Origin: Olleya marilimosa CAM030
Lineage (GTDB): Bacteria; Bacteroidota; Bacteroidia; Flavobacteriales; Flavobacteriaceae
Assembly (NCBI RefSeq): GCF_000518485.1
Contig: NZ_JADR01000001.1
Span: 744,001-808,000 of the forward strand
Direction: 5' to 3'
Length of the DNA: 64,000 bases
This document shows, piece by piece, positions 18,048 through 27,466 of this stretch (the stretch's first letter is position 1; each line of letters begins with the position of its first letter). A program made the position numbers and the translations under genes. The notes beneath the pieces were generated by a model. It was not told where the DNA came from and ran no database searches. It worked only from the letters and a program-made list of their open reading frames with translations.

Positions 18048-21000
18048 TTATTCCTCTTCTTTGATGGTCATATTTTGAGGAAAAGGGGAATTGTTTTCAG
18101 GTTTTTTTTCCGGAGTTTCGTCTTCAGAAATTATACCTTCGTTTTCATCTTCTTTTTTAGGATTGAAGATTTTACGCATTAACTCGCCAAACGTATCAAA
18201 GGATACACTATAGGATATACCTACACCTTGTGTGTAACCAATCTCTTCTCCAAAATTACGGATACTATTTTCGCGATTAAACACTTTTGCTGTAAGTGTA
18301 CCTTCCTCGTTAAGTAAAAAGTCTACTTGTACATCTCCAGCGATTACAGAATCACCTAAACCACCAACAGGAACACCGACTTTACCGTTAATTAATACAC
18401 GATCAGATATTTTGGTTTGTAATGTCAAACCTACACGATTGTCTGTTTGATATTCTGGGTTATTTGTACCAGCTTCAAAATTAACACCAATATCAAATTT
18501 ACCATCTCCACTAGATAACAGATTATTAACTAGTCCATTTAATCTTTCAGTTAAGGTACCTGTAAAATTAATATCATTTAACCCACTACTAAACGCACCT
18601 GTTGCTATTAAAAATAAGGCTTGACTTTCTTTTTCTTCATTAGTATCTAATCTATAATCCAGCTCTGATTTAATTGTTGAGCTTGTAGTTGGAAAATCAA
18701 ATTGATAGGCTATCTCTGGTCTTTCTAACCTATCTGTTAAAGCCAAAGTCAGCTCGACAGGAATACTTCTATTAATAGGATTATCTAATAAAGGTGATGG
18801 ATTAGCACGCGTTAAATATTTAGCTTTAATATTTATAATGGCGTCTAATGGTTTACCATTCCATGCTAAACTACTAGTGTAAGGCTCAACAATAAATTTT
18901 TTCTGAATAACACCTCCATAAAAGAAGTTATAAACCCCTTCATACACCACAAAGTCACCATACATATTAAATTTATTATTGGTATTTATTTCAATTAATA
19001 AACCACCAACACCACGACCTTTAATAGTACTTCCTGAAGTTTTGTCTATTAAAATTTCTATTTCTGCGTCCTCGGTAACATCTAATTCAAAATTTAAATC
19101 TAAACCTGAATCTGTCTCATTTTCTAAAACAACACCTTCTTGTTTAGCTTTTTTTTCTTCTGGACTTAAAAAATGAATGATTGAATTATCTCCAAAGGAT
19201 TCGTTATCATTTAAAGGAATTTTAAAGACGGTTCCTTTTTTAGTTTCACCAATAACATTAATACTTAAACTCTCGGTTGGTCCAAAAATAGAGGCTGATC
19301 CACCAATAAAACCAGTACCATAATATAAAGACTCTTCGGTTTCTTTCGTATCTAAAACTAGTAATCGTTGTGTTTCTAGATTTAAATCTAATTTCCATTT
19401 AGAAAAATTAGTATGACTAATACTTCCATCTAATACACCTTTAGACGCCTCTTTAGTATCTGTTATATTAATAGTATTAAATATAAAACTTTGGTTTTTT
19501 AATGTTACAGAAGCATCATCCTGAAATGCATAATCCACATTTAAATAAGGTACACCTAAACCACCATTATTTATATTTAACTGTCCATTAAAATTAGGCT
19601 TGTCCAAGCTACCTATTACTTTAGCTTTACCAAAGACATCACCTCTAATATCACTTAAAACACCTTCTAGGAATGGATTAAGAATTTTTAAATTGAATTT
19701 ATTAAAGTCCAAATCCACATCAATTGAAGCATTATCTGCTGCTACATTAACGTTACCTTTTGCTGTAAATGAATTGGTATCGTCATCTTTAATCTTAGCA
19801 TCTACAACATAACTGGATAGCGTTGCATTACCTGCAATTTTTGCATCAAAAGACCCTAAAAATGTGTCGTTTACCTCTAAATCGTCAATGATAATTGAGG
19901 AGTTTGGCAAGTAGCTTCCGTTTTGTTGTAATACATCTAACTTACCATTTATATTTCCTGCTAAGGATAAACCATCAAAATCTGGTACAATCTTATTTAA
20001 ATCAACATCTTTAAAATTTAATTTTATGTCTTTGTAGGTTGAGTCTTTTATGATTCCTGCTAGTTTAATTTCTTCATTTTCATGATTCATAACTAACTCC
20101 TCAATTTTAAAGTCTTTAAAATCCCTGTCAAATATTACTTTATTTAACTTGTTTTTTTCTTCATTTACATACCATTTATTGCCTTTAAAAGTAACATCAC
20201 TCTTTTTAAAACCAACTACAGATTGGTTGTCTTTATTGATGGTATGATAAAAACTTAGGTTGTAAAAATCGTCATTACGCTTACCTCCTTTAAACTCTGA
20301 TCTCATGAACAATGTATCGTTTAAAGTCACGTTAATTAAATTAAACTTAGACACGCTATAGTGTTTAGTATATACACTATCCACTTCTACGTAAGTATTA
20401 AATAATGGGTTATTATTATCCACTTGCACCTCAATTGCATCTGCAAAGTAATCTAGCAACTTAATTTTTGGTGATTTAAAGGTTAGTTTAAATGCTTTTT
20501 CGTTACTCTCTACACGTCCTTTAATAAAAGTATTGGCTCCTACCTCTAGTTCTGGCAAAAAGACTTCAATTATTTTATTATAAATTTTAAAGTTAAAATC
20601 TACATATTGATTACCTTCAATTTTATTTGGAACATAATTAGTGTAGATACTTTTAAGTGAATTTTCAAATAACAACTCTAGGTCATTAAACTTAAAATTT
20701 CCTTTTAATTGTCCTTCGACAATTTCTGGAGAGTTGACTTTAATAAATCGCTCGTCTTCAATAAACTCTGAGCTAATGGCAAAATCCTTAAAGGTATAGG
20801 TGTCATTCTCGTTAATATAAACTGTGTTTTTAAAATTGATACTTCCAACAGCGTCGTCTATATTATTAGCAGTCATTTTCATGTCAACAATACCTTTAAA
20901 CTCTGATTGCTCATCTCTGTTATAAAAGTTAAGCGCTTTTAAATTGGCATAATCTACTTTGGCAACAAAGTCAAATGTTCTGACATCTTTAGATAAATCT

Positions 21001-22457
21001 GCTAAACCATTAAACTCTAGTTGTAAGTTTTTATCATTCGCAACTAATTTACCATTAAATTTACTTTGTTTGTATTGACCATTAACTACAATACCTTGGT
21101 AATTATATTTATTATAATTTATGCTATAAATATCTCCTTTAAGTTGAGTTTTTAGGTTTTCTTTTTTAAAACCAACACCATCAACATCTACATTTAAAGA
21201 GGTACTACCTAAATTAGGGTCGTCTAACATTTTACCCAAATTAAACTCGTCTAAAATAATATTACCTTTATAAGATGCATAATCTATATTATCTATATTA
21301 GACATCTCTAAATTAGAATTTACAAATCCTAAAGAGGTACTTATTTCTAGATTAGCCTTAATTTTTTGAGTTGTAATATTAGTGTTTCCAACTACCTTAA
21401 AATTACCTAACTTATCAAATATAGAAGGAATAGACTCTCCTAAAACATTTGGCAGTAATGCTTTTAAATCTTTATAATTAGAAGATAAATTTTCAAAATT
21501 ACCTTGCATTGAAAAGTTGTTGTCTGCTGTATTAAATAAGTTTTTAAAATTAAGTGTTCCGTAAATTTTAGTATTTCGGCTAGTCTCTAACTTTAAATTT
21601 TCAGCAGTAAGATTATTTAGCGTACCTGATAATTTTGTAGAAAAATCTGCTCTTTGGTTTATACCAAATTCGTTGTAAAACACATTTAATTCATCTAACA
21701 ACACACTTCCTTCAGTAAAGTTAGCTTCTACTTTAACTTTATCTTCAAACTCTTTAAAATCTGCTCTGTTATAACTAAAAACTAAATCACCTTGCAAGTA
21801 GGATTCAGGTGTTTTTAAGTTTAAATCATCAAAACGCATTTGAGACAATGTGTAAGAAAAATTGGAGGTTAAATTTTCTAATCTTAAACCACGACTGTCT
21901 ACAAATTGCATGGTATTTATTCTGGTTTTGACATCACTACCATCAATAACAAAATTGGTTCCATTTAAATTAATACCATGAAAATTAAGTATTTCTGGTG
22001 TCTCCTTGTTATAGTTTATAAAATTAAACGTTCCGTTAGAAATTGTTACATCACTAGAGGATAATAAAAAGGTGCTTTTTTCTGGTCTAGGGTTATCGTC
22101 GTCAAACCTAGCCACAAATACATCAAGATTAGTATCTGTTTCGTCCTTATAGGTTACAATATTAAAAACTAAATCTTCTAACTTAATATCTGCAAAGTTT
22201 AATTTTCCATTATATAAATTTCTAAAATTAACAATTGAGGTATTTAACTCGGTTGCACTTATAAGTGTGTCTTTTTTGTAATCTCTAATTAAAACCCCTT
22301 TAATCTCAACGTCTCCATTAAACTGAAGTCCAACCTTTTCTATATTAATATTGGTTTTATATTGGTCGTTTACCCAATTAGTAGCAGATTTACCTAAACG
22401 CGTTTGGACAGCTGGAATAGATAAAACTAACACCAAAATGACGAATAATAATAGCAA
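18048..22457 (-). CDS. tamB: TamB/DUF490-family translocation and assembly protein
   Basis: A giant protein (1469 residues as drawn) of the TamB/AsmA-like bridge family that spans the periplasm and is thought to move phospholipids or help insert outer-membrane proteins. It has one N-terminal transmembrane helix, a long beta-rich body of repeated strands, and the conserved C-terminal DUF490 block (from about residue 1100, with SGSTIKGRGVGGLLIEINT and the later region GFSSGLNDINFTGTLTERL-like). The C-terminal tail is very acidic. The first possible start here is TTG at 22457, but in-frame basic codons upstream (…KKTLKIIGKLVAI) look like the missing start of the anchor, so the true N-terminus may lie up to 80 bp further. 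Confidence 0.88.
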   Translation of the reverse strand: MLLLFVILVLVLSIPAVQTRLGKSATNWVNDQYKTNINIEKVGLQFNGDVEIKGVLIRDYKKDTLISATELNTSIVNFRNLYNGKLNFADIKLEDLVFNIVTYKDETDTNLDVFVARFDDDNPRPEKSTFLLSSSDVTISNGTFNFINYNKETPEILNFHGINLNGTNFVIDGSDVKTRINTMQFVDSRGLRLENLTSNFSYTLSQMRFDDLNLKTPESYLQGDLVFSYNRADFKEFEDKVKVEANFTEGSVLLDELNVFYNEFGINQRADFSTKLSGTLNNLTAENLKLETSRNTKIYGTLNFKNLFNTADNNFSMQGNFENLSSNYKDLKALLPNVLGESIPSIFDKLGNFKVVGNTNITTQKIKANLEISTSLGFVNSNLEMSNIDNIDYASYKGNIILDEFNLGKMLDDPNLGSTSLNVDVDGVGFKKENLKTQLKGDIYSINYNKYNYQGIVVNGQYKQSKFNGKLVANDKNLQLEFNGLADLSKDVRTFDFVAKVDYANLKALNFYNRDEQSEFKGIVDMKMTANNIDDAVGSINFKNTVYINENDTYTFKDFAISSEFIEDERFIKVNSPEIVEGQLKGNFKFNDLELLFENSLKSIYTNYVPNKIEGNQYVDFNFKIYNKIIEVFLPELEVGANTFIKGRVESNEKAFKLTFKSPKIKLLDYFADAIEVQVDNNNPLFNTYVEVDSVYTKHYSVSKFNLINVTLNDTLFMRSEFKGGKRNDDFYNLSFYHTINKDNQSVVGFKKSDVTFKGNKWYVNEEKNKLNKVIFDRDFKDFKIEELVMNHENEEIKLAGIIKDSTYKDIKLNFKDVDLNKIVPDFDGLSLAGNINGKLDVLQQNGSYLPNSSIIIDDLEVNDTFLGSFDAKIAGNATLSSYVVDAKIKDDDTNSFTAKGNVNVAADNASIDVDLDFNKFNLKILNPFLEGVLSDIRGDVFGKAKVIGSLDKPNFNGQLNINNGGLGVPYLNVDYAFQDDASVTLKNQSFIFNTINITDTKEASKGVLDGSISHTNFSKWKLDLNLETQRLLVLDTKETEESLYYGTGFIGGSASIFGPTESLSINVIGETKKGTVFKIPLNDNESFGDNSIIHFLSPEEKKAKQEGVVLENETDSGLDLNFELDVTEDAEIEILIDKTSGSTIKGRGVGGLLIEINTNNKFNMYGDFVVYEGVYNFFYGGVIQKKFIVEPYTSSLAWNGKPLDAIINIKAKYLTRANPSPLLDNPINRSIPVELTLALTDRLERPEIAYQFDFPTTSSTIKSELDYRLDTNEEKESQALFLIATGAFSSGLNDINFTGTLTERLNGLVNNLLSSGDGKFDIGVNFEAGTNNPEYQTDNRVGLTLQTKISDRVLINGKVGVPVGGLGDSVIAGDVQVDFLLNEEGTLTAKVFNRENSIRNFGEEIGYTQGVGISYSVSFDTFGELMRKIFNPKKEDENEGIISEDETPEKKPENNSPFPQNMTIKEEE

Positions 22458-22534
22458 TATTGCTACCAGTTTACCTATTATTTTTAGAGTTTTTTTGATA
22501 CTACTTTTAAAGTTAAAAATTATACGGAATAACT

Positions 22535-22542
22535 TACTTTTG
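22535..22542 (+). promoter_or_regulatory. Candidate -7 box for tsaD
   Basis: TACTTTTG matches TAnnTTTG exactly and lies 76 bp before the tsaD start. No convincing TTG is at the -33 distance. Confidence 0.4.
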
Positions 22543-22618
22543 TAATTATAATAACAAATGTAATTGAGTTGTTAAACATTTCATCAAAATTAACAATTAT
22601 TATGCCTAAAAATAACTA

Positions 22619-23641
22619 ATGACTTCACAAAATATTTATATACTCGGAATTGAAAGTTCTTGTGATGATACAGCAGCTTCTGTTATCCTTAACGGAAAAA
22701 TATTAAGCAATGTTATTGCCAATCAAAAAATACATGAAGCTTATGGTGGTGTTGTACCAGAATTAGCCTCTAGAGCACATCAACAAAATATTGTTCCTGT
22801 GGTTGATCAAGCTTTAAAACAAGCAGGAATAACTAAAGACCAACTTAATGCTATAGCATTTACAAAAGGTCCAGGGTTAATGGGAAGCCTACTTGTAGGT
22901 ACGTCGTTTGCAAAATCGTTAGCTTATGGATTAAACATACCTTTAATAGACGTCAACCATATGCAAGCTCATATTTTGGCTCACTTTATAGATGAAGAGG
23001 GTTTTAACAAACCGCCTTTTCCTTTTTTAGCAATGACTATTTCTGGTGGACACACTCAAATTGTAAAAGTTAAGCACTACTTTGATATGGAAGTTATTGG
23101 CGAAACTATTGACGATGCAGTTGGAGAAGCTTTTGATAAAAGTGGTAAAATTTTAGGGTTAGGTTATCCAGCAGGTCCACAAATAGATAAACTTGCAAAG
23201 TTGGGTAATCCTAAAGCGTTTGCTTTTACCAAGCCAAAAGTAGATGGTCTTAACTTTAGTTTTTCTGGATTTAAAACTGCTGTTTTATACTTTATCCAAA
23301 AACAAGTTAAATTAAACCCTAATTTTATAGCCGAAAACCTTAACGATATTTGTGCGTCAATACAATACACCATTATCGGCATTTTGACTGACAAATTAAA
23401 AAAAGCAGTCAAACAAACTGGTATAAAACATATTGCGATTGGTGGTGGTGTATCTGCTAATAGCGGAATAAGACAAGCTTTAAAAGAAGCCGAAACCAAA
23501 CACGGTTGGACAACCTACGTGCCAAAATTTGAATTTACAACAGATAATGCTGCAATGATAGCCATAGTTGGTTATCTCAAATATTTAGATGGTGACTTTG
23601 CAGAGCAAAATGTTATGGCTAATTCTAGACTAAAAATATAA
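22619..23641 (+). CDS. tsaD: tRNA N6-adenosine threonylcarbamoyltransferase TsaD
   Basis: Transfers the threonylcarbamoyl group to A37 of ANN-decoding tRNAs. The 340-residue protein shows LGIESSCDDTAASV, GLMGSLLVGTSFAKS, the metal-binding HMQAHILAHF, SGGHTQIV and the C-terminal AIGGGVSANSGIR. Full length, essential in most bacteria. First gene of a plus-strand run; divergent from tamB. Confidence 0.97.
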   Translation: MTSQNIYILGIESSCDDTAASVILNGKILSNVIANQKIHEAYGGVVPELASRAHQQNIVPVVDQALKQAGITKDQLNAIAFTKGPGLMGSLLVGTSFAKSLAYGLNIPLIDVNHMQAHILAHFIDEEGFNKPPFPFLAMTISGGHTQIVKVKHYFDMEVIGETIDDAVGEAFDKSGKILGLGYPAGPQIDKLAKLGNPKAFAFTKPKVDGLNFSFSGFKTAVLYFIQKQVKLNPNFIAENLNDICASIQYTIIGILTDKLKKAVKQTGIKHIAIGGGVSANSGIRQALKEAETKHGWTTYVPKFEFTTDNAAMIAIVGYLKYLDGDFAEQNVMANSRLKI

Positions 23642-23725
23642 CAGCAATATTAGCAAATACCATTAATTACGCTTCACTTAAACTTAAATTTTGTTTTTTT
23701 GTTGAAATAAAATTATTTAAAAAAA

Positions 23726-24355
23726 ATGAAAACCTTTATTAGACTTACTATTTGCCTACTAACCCTTTCTGTTTACGCTCAAAAAGATTTAGAAAAAGAA
23801 TTAGATACAATAGTAACTGTAGAACAAGCTGAAAAATTTTTAGTAAATAAAAAATCTAGAAAAAATAAAATTTTAATTTTTAACGAAGAAAAGCACAAAA
23901 CAAAACTTGCTACAAAATTATTGAGCACGAGTGTTGGTAGTACAGAAGTTGTTAAATCTGAATTTACAACCACTCATTATAAGGTTATTGACAAAACTGA
24001 CGAAAGACATTATCGTATTAGTTACATATATTTTGATGGAAATGCATTGGACGCGACACAAATTGTAGAATACAAAAATGAAATTTTTAAATCTTACGAA
24101 GAAGGCATTAGTTTTGACGACTTAGCTAAGCGCTACTCAATGGATAAAAATGCAAAACGAGGTGGCGATTCTGGTTGGCTAAAAGAAGGAAGTATGCCTG
24201 TAGAAGTTGAAGAACAAGCCTTTAATTTAGATAATAAATTAGACACACTATACACTATCAGAGTACCAGAAAGTAATGGTTTTTACATTGTCTTAAAAAC
24301 CGAAAGAATTAAAAAAATTAAAGAAATTAAAGTGCTAAAAGTGATAGCAAAATAA
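23726..24355 (+). CDS. Secreted parvulin-type peptidyl-prolyl isomerase
   Basis: A 209-residue protein with a signal peptide (cleavage near SVYAQ, residue 19), a region rich in Lys, and a parvulin (PpiC) domain at about 90-195. The domain is recognised by YSMDKNAKRGGDSGWLKEG and EEQAFNLDN. It probably helps fold envelope proteins. The domain looks complete, but the family-defining cis-trans residues are only partly conserved. It lies 6 bp before rsmE. Confidence 0.85.
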   Translation: MKTFIRLTICLLTLSVYAQKDLEKELDTIVTVEQAEKFLVNKKSRKNKILIFNEEKHKTKLATKLLSTSVGSTEVVKSEFTTTHYKVIDKTDERHYRISYIYFDGNALDATQIVEYKNEIFKSYEEGISFDDLAKRYSMDKNAKRGGDSGWLKEGSMPVEVEEQAFNLDNKLDTLYTIRVPESNGFYIVLKTERIKKIKEIKVLKVIAK

Positions 24356-24361
24356 GGTTAT

Positions 24362-25066
24362 ATGCAATTATTTTATAATCCAAATATAGCTCCAGATACT
24401 ATTCAATTTTCGTTTCCAAAAGACGAAAGTAGACATATTGTTAAAGTGCTTAGAAAAAAAACAGGTGACCAACTTAATATTACTAATGGAAAAGGTTACT
24501 TATTTGAAGCAGAATTAACCATTGCTGATCAAAAAAACTGTGTTGTTAATATTTTAAAAACCACACATCAAGCGCCTAAAGATTATCAATTACATTTAGC
24601 AGTTGCACCTACTAAAATGAATGATCGTTATGAATGGTTTTTAGAAAAAGCAACCGAAATAGGTATTACTAGCATTACTCCTATAATTTGCGACCATAGC
24701 GAAAGAAAAGTAGTTAAAATTGAGCGATTTGATAAAATTATTCAATCTGCAATGAAGCAATCTTTAAGTTGCTACTACCCTGTTTTAAATGATCCAATTT
24801 CATTTAAAGACTACATAAATCAAGACTTTAGTGGTGATTTATTTATTGCGCACTGTGAGGATACCGATAAAAAATCTTTAAAATTTCAGGCACTTCCAAA
24901 AAAAGAAATCACAATTTTAATTGGACCAGAAGGCGATTTTTCTGTTAAAGAAATAAAAATGGCAATTCAGAATAAATTTATTCCTGTAACTTTGGGAGAA
25001 ACAAGGCTACGTACAGAGACTGCTGCAATTGTAGCATGTCATAGTATTGCTTTTATAAACGAGTAA
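24362..25066 (+). CDS. rsmE: 16S rRNA (uracil-1498-N3) methyltransferase
   Basis: RsmE methylates U1498 of 16S rRNA with S-adenosylmethionine. The 234-residue length is typical. It has an N-terminal PUA-like domain (HIVKVLRKKTGDQLNITNGKG) and a C-terminal SPOUT knot with TILIGPEGDFSVKEI and LGETRLRTETAA. Tight spacing on both sides (6 and 3 bp) indicates one transcript with the PPIase and DUF4159 genes. Confidence 0.95.
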   Translation: MQLFYNPNIAPDTIQFSFPKDESRHIVKVLRKKTGDQLNITNGKGYLFEAELTIADQKNCVVNILKTTHQAPKDYQLHLAVAPTKMNDRYEWFLEKATEIGITSITPIICDHSERKVVKIERFDKIIQSAMKQSLSCYYPVLNDPISFKDYINQDFSGDLFIAHCEDTDKKSLKFQALPKKEITILIGPEGDFSVKEIKMAIQNKFIPVTLGETRLRTETAAIVACHSIAFINE

Positions 25067-25069
25067 TTT

Positions 25070-25711
25070 ATGAAGCTAAGACACTTTATTATATTTTCTT
25101 TATTCTCAGCTTTTTTACACAGTCAGGATTTAGCAATATTAAAGTACAAAGGTGGTGGAGACTGGTACAGTAATCCAACTGCATTACCCAATCTGATTAA
25201 ATTTTGTAATGCCAATATTGATACCAAAATAAACGATAAGCCAGAAACTGTAGATGCTGGAAGTGTGGATATATTTAGGTTCCCGTTGTTACATATGACA
25301 GGTCATGGAAATGTCTTGTTTGATGATGATGAAGCTGAAAATTTACGTAACTATTTAAAATCTGGTGGTTTTTTACATATTGACGACAATTACGGTATGC
25401 AACCGTATGTTATTACTGCATTAAAACAAATATTTCCTAACAAAGAATTAAAAGAATTACCAACCTCGCATCCTATTTTTAGCACTGCATTTGTATTTAA
25501 AGATGGCTTACCAAAAATACATGAACATGACGGTAAACGTCCACAAGCATTTGGATTGTATCATGACCAACGCTTAGTGGTTTTATTTACTTTTGAAAGC
25601 GATTTAGGTGATGGTTGGGAAGATCCAGAAGTACACAATGACCCAGAAGACATTAGGCTTAAAGCTCTAAAAATGGGAGCCAACATTGTTAAATATGCAT
25701 TTGAAAATTAA
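25070..25711 (+). CDS. DUF4159 family secreted protein
   Basis: A 213-residue protein with a signal peptide (to about residue 18, LHSQ) and the DUF4159 fold: LKYKGGGDWYSNP, the PLLHMTGHGNVLFDDDE segment, a GGFLHIDDNYGMQPY block and a C-terminal acidic VHNDPEDI region. Relatives sit near gliding or MoxR-type gene clusters in other Bacteroidota, but their function is unknown. Here it is 3 bp after rsmE. Confidence 0.87.
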   Translation: MKLRHFIIFSLFSAFLHSQDLAILKYKGGGDWYSNPTALPNLIKFCNANIDTKINDKPETVDAGSVDIFRFPLLHMTGHGNVLFDDDEAENLRNYLKSGGFLHIDDNYGMQPYVITALKQIFPNKELKELPTSHPIFSTAFVFKDGLPKIHEHDGKRPQAFGLYHDQRLVVLFTFESDLGDGWEDPEVHNDPEDIRLKALKMGANIVKYAFEN

Positions 25712-25838
25712 AACTTAAAAGTATATTTTCTATTAAAGACTTTCAGTTATATTAGCCTAAGTAATTATATTTCAACATAAAATATCTTAACTTACTACTA
25801 AGTTTATTTACTAAATTAATTAAATAGTATTAATCAAT

Positions 25839-26345
25839 TTGCAACTTACACACTACACTACCAAATTTAATCAACAACAGTTCCCGATAACAGTTGTTTG
25901 CGAAAACGTTTCAAATGCACCTAATATAGGTAGCCTTTTTAGAGCTTGTGATGCTTTTGGTATTGAAAAATTAATATTTTGTGGAACAGACATTCCATTA
26001 GGTCGTAAAATGACAAAAACATCTAGATCCACCGAAAAATCTGTAAATTACCAAATACAAAAATCAGCATTAGATGTAGTAACTAAATTAAAGCAGGACA
26101 ATTATTTTATAATTTCTTTAGAAATATCAACCAATAGTCAAGCTTTAAACAATATAAATTTTAATATTGGAAAGCCAATCGCTATTATAATAGGTGATGA
26201 AAACTTTGGCGTGTCTGAAGATATACTAAATATAAGTGACGCAATTGTACATATTAATATGTATGGTCAAAATAGTAGTATGAATGTTGTACAAGCGACA
26301 AGTATTACGTTATATGAAATTACTAAACAGTTATCGCAAAAATAA
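25839..26345 (+). CDS. TrmH/SpoU family RNA methyltransferase
   Basis: A 168-residue SPOUT methyltransferase, probably acting on tRNA or rRNA ribose. SpoU motifs: NAPNIGSLFRACDAFG (motif 1), AIIIGDENFGVSED (motif 2) and INMYGQNSSMNVVQATSI (motif 3). No in-frame ATG precedes motif 1 closely; the frame begins with TTG at 25839 and the first residues (QLTHYTTKFN) resemble related proteins, so a TTG start is likely. Target RNA not readable from sequence. It lies 26 bp before the AI-2E-type permease gene. Confidence 0.85.
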   Translation: MQLTHYTTKFNQQQFPITVVCENVSNAPNIGSLFRACDAFGIEKLIFCGTDIPLGRKMTKTSRSTEKSVNYQIQKSALDVVTKLKQDNYFIISLEISTNSQALNNINFNIGKPIAIIIGDENFGVSEDILNISDAIVHINMYGQNSSMNVVQATSITLYEITKQLSQK

Positions 26346-26371
26346 ATTTCAATAATTATATATTTACATAC

Positions 26372-27466
26372 ATGACATCAAAAACAATTGCAAACGGGAT
26401 TTTAAAAGCATGTGCTGTCCTAATAGGACTTGCCTTATTAATATGGTTTGTATACAAAATACAATCTGTAATTGTTTATGTCGTAATTGCTGGAGTGGTG
26501 TCCTTGTTAGGACGACCATTAGTTGTGTTTTTAAAAAGCAAATTAAAATTTTCAGACACCTTAGCGGTAGTCACAACTATGCTTCTATTTTTAGGATTAG
26601 TCTTTGGATTAATAAGTCTATTTATTCCATTAATTTTAGAGCAAGGTCAAAACTTATCTTTATTAGACATAGACCTATTGCAATCTAATATTGAAAACTT
26701 ATATAAAGAAGCCATTAGTCACTTTGGATTAAGTAGCAATGAAGTTGAAGATTCTTTTAAAAATTCAAAAATAATGTCTAAAATTAATTTTGGAGTTATA
26801 CCAGAGTTTTTAAACTATTTTATTTCAGGATTAGGAAGTTTTAGTATTGGACTATTTTCGGTACTATTTATCTCTTTTTTCTTCCTAAAAGACAGTAAAT
26901 TAATGAGTACTGGTTTGATAACTGTACTTCCAAAAAAACACGAAAAAAGACTTAGAAAATCATTTGTCACAATACGCGATTTATTAACTAGATACTTTGG
27001 TGGATTACTATTACAACTTTTAATTCTTTTTACTATTTATTCTATTGTATTATTAATTTTTGGAATTGAAAACGCTGTAATTATAGCAACACTATGTGCT
27101 TTATTAAATATTATTCCATACGTTGGCCCAATAATTAGTGCCTTTTTACTTATACTATTAAGCATGTCTAGTAATTTAGGCGAAAACTTTAGCGATGTAA
27201 TCCTACCAAAAACAATGTATGTCATGATTGGGTTTATAATAGCACAACTTGTAGATAATTTTATAAGTCAACCTTTTATTTTTTCTAAAAGTGTTAACTC
27301 GCATCCATTGGAGATTTTTTTAGTAATTATAATAGCAGGATTACTGTTTGGTATTGTAGGCATGATATTGGCAATTCCAACATATACTGCTATAAAAGTA
27401 ATTTCTAAAGAGTTTTTATCAGAATACAGAATCGTAAATAAATTGACACAAGGATTAGATGACTAG
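26372..27466 (+). CDS. AI-2E family membrane permease
   Basis: A 364-residue polytopic protein of the AI-2E (PF01594) family, with about seven to eight transmembrane helices and the conserved ALLNIIPYVGPIISAF segment and EIFLVIIIAGLLFGIVGM near the C-terminus. Members transport diverse small molecules or ions, and substrates are rarely known; the family name should not be taken as evidence for autoinducer export. It overlaps the following methyltransferase gene by 8 bp. Confidence 0.88.
   Translation: MTSKTIANGILKACAVLIGLALLIWFVYKIQSVIVYVVIAGVVSLLGRPLVVFLKSKLKFSDTLAVVTTMLLFLGLVFGLISLFIPLILEQGQNLSLLDIDLLQSNIENLYKEAISHFGLSSNEVEDSFKNSKIMSKINFGVIPEFLNYFISGLGSFSIGLFSVLFISFFFLKDSKLMSTGLITVLPKKHEKRLRKSFVTIRDLLTRYFGGLLLQLLILFTIYSIVLLIFGIENAVIIATLCALLNIIPYVGPIISAFLLILLSMSSNLGENFSDVILPKTMYVMIGFIIAQLVDNFISQPFIFSKSVNSHPLEIFLVIIIAGLLFGIVGMILAIPTYTAIKVISKEFLSEYRIVNKLTQGLDD

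Noticed and set aside
18979-19812. Plus-strand frames inside the TamB-like gene
   Set aside because: They are shadow frames antisense to a long conserved gene, with no start signals or domain.
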